From Psychrosphaera sp. B3R10 (lineage in GTDB: Bacteria > Pseudomonadota > Gammaproteobacteria > Enterobacterales > Alteromonadaceae): a stretch of DNA of 64,000 bases. Under the pieces are notes generated by a model. The model was not told the DNA's origin. It saw only the letters and a program-made list of their open reading frames with translations, and ran no database searches. The stretch covers positions 297,652 to 361,651 of the forward strand of contig NZ_JAHKQH010000007.1 of assembly GCF_018861025.1 (NCBI RefSeq), read 5' to 3'. Of the stretch, positions 60,490-64,000 are shown piece by piece; within the stretch, counting starts at the first letter, position 1, and the number at the start of each line of letters is the position of its first letter. The position numbers were made by a program, and so were the translations under genes.

Positions 60490-61639
60490 TTTAGGTCGAT
60501 TCTTACAGGCTGATCCGTTTATACAAGCACCGAGTAATTTGCAGAACTATAATCGTTATAGTTATGTTCTGAATAACCCGATGAGTTATACCGATCCAAG
60601 TGGGTATTTCTTCTCTAGTTTTAGACGTGGATTAATTAAAGCCGCTACCAAAATATTTGGAAAAGATGTAGTTAATATTGTTGGTTCTACTGTTTCTGCT
60701 GTTTATGGTGGAGGTTGGGGGGCTGCCGCTTGGACATATGAGTTTAATCGAGCTATGGGAGTCCCTCCTTCTGGGGCACTTAGAGCTGCTGCTGTAGCTG
60801 GTGCAAGTGCTTATACATTCCAACAAATCGGTGATTATTACAGCGGGGCAGGAGCAAGTAATATTGCGGCAGTTGAAGCTGGAAATATGAGTGCATCAAG
60901 CCTGACCAATTTTGGTGGAAACATGTTAACATCTGGTCAGATTGCTGGGCAAATTGCATCTCATGCTTTTGCAGGTGGCACATTATCTGTGCTTGGCGGT
61001 GGAAAGTTCGGTCATGGATTTGTTTCTGCTGGATTTACAAAAGGAGTTGGAACGGGGTTGAACACTCACTACAATAGTGGACCAATAAGTGGCACGATAA
61101 TAAGTATGACGGTTGGCGGTACATCATCTGTGCTTACAGGTGGAAAATTTGGTAACGGTGCGATGACTGCAATGTACCAAAGTTTATTTAATGAGTTTGG
61201 TCAAGGTGATCTACAAAAACGATTAAATTCTGAGTTAGCTTATTGGGATAAGAAAACAACAAACTTTTTCAATGATTTGTTCGGAAATTCGGCCTCTTTA
61301 ACGGGGACGGGGGCTGTCCATTATGGAATTGAAGGTGTAAGTGTTGATATTGGACAAATAATGACAACTAACGGTCAATCCTGTTCTGTAGTGCAAGTGT
61401 GCGATAGACTAGGGTTAGGTGTTGGTGGCAGTTTGGGTGGTACTGTAGCCATGTCTCCCGCAAACTTTGTGACAGAAGGAACAATACAGGTCGAAGGGTA
61501 TTTCCTTGAAACGCCAATATTTGGAGCTTCATATTTAACTGACGGTACAGCAGGTTATACTCCGGGTAAAATTTCTTATGGATGGATATTTGCTGGTGGA
61601 TACCAACAATGTTCAGTAACCGTTTCAAATTGCAATTAG
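60464..61639 (+). CDS. Orphan Rhs C-terminal tip (Rhs core end plus variable C-terminal domain)
   Basis: 391 residues. The first 50 are the Rhs core end MNGRIYDPTLGRFLQADP, then NRYSYVLNNPMSYTDPSGY, after which Rhs proteins carry a variable toxic domain. The rest is Gly/Ala-rich, with possible hydrophobic stretches (about residues 80-260), and ends in a region with four cysteines (GQSCSVVQVC and QQCSVTVSNC). I do not recognise a known toxin domain. No full Rhs gene precedes it, so it looks like a displaced (orphan) rhs-CT module that would need recombination to be delivered. A small membrane protein gene follows. Confidence 0.75.
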   Translation: MNGRIYDPTLGRFLQADPFIQAPSNLQNYNRYSYVLNNPMSYTDPSGYFFSSFRRGLIKAATKIFGKDVVNIVGSTVSAVYGGGWGAAAWTYEFNRAMGVPPSGALRAAAVAGASAYTFQQIGDYYSGAGASNIAAVEAGNMSASSLTNFGGNMLTSGQIAGQIASHAFAGGTLSVLGGGKFGHGFVSAGFTKGVGTGLNTHYNSGPISGTIISMTVGGTSSVLTGGKFGNGAMTAMYQSLFNEFGQGDLQKRLNSELAYWDKKTTNFFNDLFGNSASLTGTGAVHYGIEGVSVDIGQIMTTNGQSCSVVQVCDRLGLGVGGSLGGTVAMSPANFVTEGTIQVEGYFLETPIFGASYLTDGTAGYTPGKISYGWIFAGGYQQCSVTVSNCN

Positions 61640-61647
61640 GTTTAAAT

Positions 61648-61818
61648 ATGAGACCAATTATTTTATCTATTATATTTGCTGGGATTATCGCGGGTAAGTT
61701 GGGGTATGGTCAGTTAGGTTATATGTTGGCGGTTATTGCTTTTATATTGACCTTTTGGTTTATTGGCAAAACTATCCTTAAACCGTTTATCAAAGACAAC
61801 ACTAATGACAGTGAATAA
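61648..61818 (+). CDS. Small two-helix membrane protein, candidate immunity protein
   Basis: 56 residues from the ATG at 61648, eight bases after the Rhs tip stop. Two hydrophobic segments (about 3-13 and 18-40) and a polar tail (DNTNDSE). Its place directly after an Rhs C-terminal domain is the usual place for the cognate immunity gene. The small membrane form would suit a toxin acting at the inner membrane. Homology is not recognised; the role is inferred only from position. Confidence 0.55.
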   Translation: MRPIILSIIFAGIIAGKLGYGQLGYMLAVIAFILTFWFIGKTILKPFIKDNTNDSE

Positions 61819-61844
61819 GATCTAGTAGTTATGTAAGCAAGCCT

Positions 61845-61886
61845 GCCAGCTCCGGCTGGTTTTGCTTTGAGGTCAAAGCGGGATTA
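61845..61886 (+). repeat. 42-bp inverted repeat, left copy
   Basis: It contains two hairpins: CCAGC-TCCG-GCTGG followed by TTTT, and GCTTTGA-GG-TCAAAGC. The reverse complement recurs at 63516-63556 with a single missing T. It lies just after the small membrane gene, so the first hairpin may act as a terminator. Confidence 0.85.
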
Positions 61887-62029
61887 GATGATTTCAATTG
61901 TAATTAAGATAAATATATGTGAACTAGTACCTGATGGTGTTCATTGCCATTTTAAATGGGTTTAGTAATCAATAAGATCAATGGGGTCACCCATTAGACA
62001 AACCGTGTCAATAGCACGACCGATCTTGT

Positions 62030-62053
62030 GTCGCTTGTGCGACCATTTTTTTT
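62030..62053 (+). terminator. Intrinsic terminator
   Basis: GTCGC (62030-62034), loop TTGT, GCGAC (62039-62043), then CCA and eight T. It would end any transcript leaving the Rhs tip and its neighbour. Confidence 0.75.
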
Positions 62054-62332
62054 AACTTGTTTTTCTATGGTTTGTGCTGAATATAATATTCGCACCACTC
62101 ACCCATCTGGATCTAAGATAAATATTATCCCCACGAACTGTTTATGCGCCACAAAACCTCAGCTCACCATGTTATCCAATGCGTAAATTGCACAGAGATT
62201 GTGAACGGGCGATTAGGAATTACGATCCAATACGTACGAAATTTCCCTACTTATCAACTGGTTAAAGAGCGTTTTATTAACAACCAATCCACCCTAATTT
62301 ATTTGATGTTTCGATATTTTAATAATTTGAAA

Positions 62333-62378
62333 TTGTACAATTAAACAGATGTACAAATAATTAAACCTTAGTTATACT
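62333..62378 (+). promoter_or_regulatory. Promoter and TGTACA operators of the TumE/TumA module
   Basis: A palindrome TTGTACAA at 62333-62340 and a second TGTACA at 62350-62355, 17 bases apart. The second coincides with the -35; 17 bases later TATACT (62373-62378) is a good -10. Binding of an autoregulator at the palindromes would block the promoter. Confidence 0.5.
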
Positions 62379-62407
62379 CAGGTCATAACATGAATTGGAG
62401 TGCTGAC

Positions 62408-62767
62408 TTGGATACAGGTCTAAATAATTTATTGGATTTGCATGGTACTGAAGTACATCGTGATGATGGGTACTGGTGGAAGATAGAGGCTTGGCAAGTT
62501 ACACCAACTAAAGAAAGGCCTCACGGTATCCGATACAACTTAACGTTACATAACAATTATAATAAACGTGTATTTGGAATGGATAATGCTCATGCTGTCA
62601 AGCCTTTAAAGAAAAAAGGCTTTGCTGGCCGACGTCATGATTATGATCATGTTCACAAGTCAGCGATTGATAAAGGTACTCCGTATGAATTTCAAGACTG
62701 TACAGTTTTATTAACCGACTTCTTTGAAGGGATTGAAGTCACTATTGAAGCAATTGAAGGTAAATAA
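62408..62767 (+). CDS. TumE-like toxin (DUF6516 family)
   Basis: 119 residues from the TTG at 62408, placed 7 bases after GGAG and giving the family N-terminus MDTGL. An in-frame ATG at 62390 is an alternative (125 residues). Conserved segments are DDGYWWKIEAWQVTPTKERPHGIRYNLTLH and FGMDNAHAVKP, then HDHVH-like histidines (RRHDYDHVHK). As I recall, this family pairs with an HTH partner in toxin-antitoxin modules. It is followed 1 bp later by the antitoxin gene. The toxic activity is not established for this sequence. Confidence 0.8.
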   Translation: MDTGLNNLLDLHGTEVHRDDGYWWKIEAWQVTPTKERPHGIRYNLTLHNNYNKRVFGMDNAHAVKPLKKKGFAGRRHDYDHVHKSAIDKGTPYEFQDCTVLLTDFFEGIEVTIEAIEGK

Positions 62768-62768
62768 T

Positions 62769-63167
62769 ATGAAAGCAAGAATCGGCATCATGCCTGAGAA
62801 GCTAATACGTATGAGAGTACTGGCTATTGCTCAAGGCAAATACAAACCAGCGAAAGACGAGCCAAAAGTTTGGTATACGTCTTTCAATGCTATTTCTCAG
62901 GTACTAAATCCAGAAAACGTAGCTCTGTTAAGACTCATTGATGATGAACGCCCTCAAAGTGTTACTGAGCTTGCTGAAATTTCTGGCCGTAAAAAGTCTA
63001 ACTTGTCTAATACTCTAAAGGCACTGTCTGAAAAGGGGTTTGTTCGTATGGAGCAAGGAGAAGGCAGAAGTTTGAAGCCAGTGGCGTTATATACAGATTT
63101 TGAAATCACTACGATGAAAGAGTTAGAAGACTTTCTTTTAGAATTAGAACATGGGAAGGCTGCGTAG
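62769..63167 (+). CDS. TumA-like antitoxin, MarR-type winged-helix protein (HVO_A0114 family)
   Basis: 132 residues from the ATG at 62769, one base after the toxin stop. A winged-helix domain spans about residues 50-105 (QSVTELAEISGRKKSNLSNTLKALSEKGFVRME). The family is the usual partner of TumE/DUF6516 proteins. It is likely the repressor acting on the TGTACA palindromes. No clear terminator follows directly. Confidence 0.82.
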   Translation: MKARIGIMPEKLIRMRVLAIAQGKYKPAKDEPKVWYTSFNAISQVLNPENVALLRLIDDERPQSVTELAEISGRKKSNLSNTLKALSEKGFVRMEQGEGRSLKPVALYTDFEITTMKELEDFLLELEHGKAA

Positions 63168-63279
63168 CCTCCCCCATTTTTCTATTTATCCTCATCGTCT
63201 TAATCACCTCCCCAAAAAGCAATTATTACCACACCAATCAAAAAAGCAGCGGTCAGTGCCAATAAAAAAATGTGAATGG

Positions 63280-63356
63280 GGTCAGGTCTTGCATTTTGCA
63301 CTTTTTAGAATCATGTGAATGAGGTCAGTTATTGTGGCAAAATGCAAGACCTGACC
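63280..63356. repeat. Palindromic REP/MITE-like unit
   Basis: Twenty-base arms GGTCAGGTCTTGCATTTTGC at 63280-63299 and its exact reverse complement at 63337-63356, with a 37-base centre that contains a degraded third copy (GAATGAGGTCAG at 63317-63328). The arm resembles ends I recall around IS200/REP-associated (Y1) transposase sequences. No transposase is in the window. Confidence 0.8.
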
Positions 63357-63515
63357 ACATATGCTCGCGAGCGTTATTGATTATTTGAAATTAAATTACC
63401 AGCATCTTTTATCGAAAAGGCAAAACCGCTGAAAGCAGAGTATTAAAAGCGACATCAGGAACAGCTAAGAAGTGTCTAGATTATTGGTGTCTATTCACTA
63501 TTTATTTTTCAGAGT

Positions 63516-63556
63516 TAATCCCGCTTTGACCTCAAAGCAAACCAGCCGGAGCTGGC
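63516..63556 (-). repeat. 42-bp inverted repeat, right copy
   Basis: Reverse complement of 61845-61886, 41 of 42 bases, with one T missing. On the minus strand it lies 21 bases past the stop of the EF-hand gene, so both copies occupy the 3' flank of a membrane-protein gene. Confidence 0.85.
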
Positions 63557-63576
63557 CTGCCTATAAAACTCTAGTG

Positions 63577-64000
63577 TTAGCCTGCTCCGCGCCTTAACCT
63601 ATCATTTACAATTTGAAGTATTAAAAAGGCTAGCGCCATCTCTATAACGAGATAGACAGATATAAAAATACTTATTCCAGCGGCAACTAGATAAACCCTA
63701 GCTGTAAACTTATTATCCAGATAAATAGCAGCAACAATTACACAGAATAAAAATAAAATACCTTTAGGTACAATTAAATTTTTCCTACTTTCAACTCTTT
63801 GAGTATGAAGGTGTTCCGCAATTTCTTCATAATTTTTAGGGGTGCTATTGTAAACATTAAGCTCTTGCTGAGTAATAATTGAATCGGCATTTAAATCCAG
63901 TTTATTAGTATGAGTTTCAGTATTAACAGCTCCAACATTCAGCTCATTTTGCTCTGCCAGTAAAGACAGAACAAAGTGACTAACAACAAACAAGGCTAAA
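63577..64000 (-). CDS. EF-hand membrane protein (5' end beyond the window)
   Basis: The frame is open to the right edge, so the start lies outside; the TTG at 63993 is not needed. The N-terminal part visible is hydrophobic (LALFVVSHFVLSLLAEQ), like the end of a signal peptide. An EF-hand loop DLNADSIITQQE follows. Two membrane helices lie in the last 70 residues. Its 3' flank carries the same repeat as that of the Rhs immunity candidate. Function unknown. Confidence 0.55.
   Translation of the reverse strand, partial: LALFVVSHFVLSLLAEQNELNVGAVNTETHTNKLDLNADSIITQQELNVYNSTPKNYEEIAEHLHTQRVESRKNLIVPKGILFLFCVIVAAIYLDNKFTARVYLVAAGISIFISVYLVIEMALAFLILQIVNDRLRRGAG

Larger units (their letters stand above)
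61887..62389. other. Intergenic region with a terminator and an Rhs-like remnant
   Basis: It holds a terminator at 62030-62053 and a stretch at 62210-62240 that reads like a broken Rhs core (RNYDP). A short frame at 62144-62344 is open but has no ribosome site or family. The TumE promoter begins near 62333. Confidence 0.4.

Noticed and set aside
62144..62344. A 66-codon plus-strand frame.
   Set aside because: No ribosome site, no recognised family, and part of it looks like a broken Rhs core; not called as a gene.
61845..63556. Integron attC sites or a CRISPR array in the accessory region.
   Set aside because: The repeats are two inverted copies only, with no integrase, no core-site pattern and no regular spacers.

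Overview
The window reads as one chromosomal segment of a marine gammaproteobacterium, most likely of the Alteromonadales (Colwellia/Thalassotalea-like). This is inferred from the AT-rich base composition, the protein sequences, and the gene order pilV-pilW-pilX-pilY1 next to ispH-fkpB-lspA-ileS-ribF and murJ/rpsT. No rRNA gene is present, so the genus is not fixed. Layout: (1) 1-7 kb, minus strand: type IV pilus minor pilins and the tip protein PilY1 (cut by the window edge), fed by ispH. (2) 5.5-13.4 kb: housekeeping genes ispH, fkpB, lspA, ileS, ribF and murJ on the minus strand, and rpsT on the plus strand. (3) 13.6-25.8 kb: MAPEG and DUF1993 proteins, adk, htpG, recR, a solute-binding protein, a RecQ helicase, purE-purK, a beta-carbonic anhydrase and rlmF. 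(4) 25.8-32.5 kb: a lipoprotein pullulanase, tRNA-Pro(GGG), a GAF/HD-GYP phosphodiesterase, an AEC permease, a NYN protein and a small unknown. (5) 32.6-38 kb, plus strand: a five-gene locus with an MbnP-like lipoprotein (frameshifted), its di-haem partner MbnH, a His-rich outer-membrane barrel candidate, and a RegB/RegA (PrrB/PrrA) redox two-component pair. A RegA-type palindrome abuts the -35 of the mbnP promoter, so the cluster looks self-contained: redox sensing, transcription control, periplasmic oxidase and its substrate, and an outer-membrane component. (6) 38-50 kb, minus strand: a hybrid histidine kinase paired with a periplasmic binding protein, gnd, a TRIC/UPF0126 protein, a NatAB-like ABC exporter with a secreted peptidase-like hydrolase, a decayed hybrid kinase, and a CNNM/CorC-like protein. 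(7) 50.5-58.7 kb: an RND efflux pair, a Gfo/Idh/MocA oxidoreductase, a membrane SRPBCC-like protein, 4.5S RNA and a patatin-like lipase. (8) 58.7-64 kb, accessory: a HipBA module bracketed by inverted Rhs-core relics, an orphan Rhs C-terminal tip with a candidate small membrane immunity protein, and a TumE/TumA-type toxin-antitoxin module bracketed by a second, unrelated inverted repeat. A palindromic REP/MITE-like unit and an edge-truncated EF-hand membrane protein follow. The strongest leads are the RegBA-linked MbnP/MbnH locus and the pattern of two toxin-antitoxin modules each framed by its own inverted repeat around an Rhs tip.
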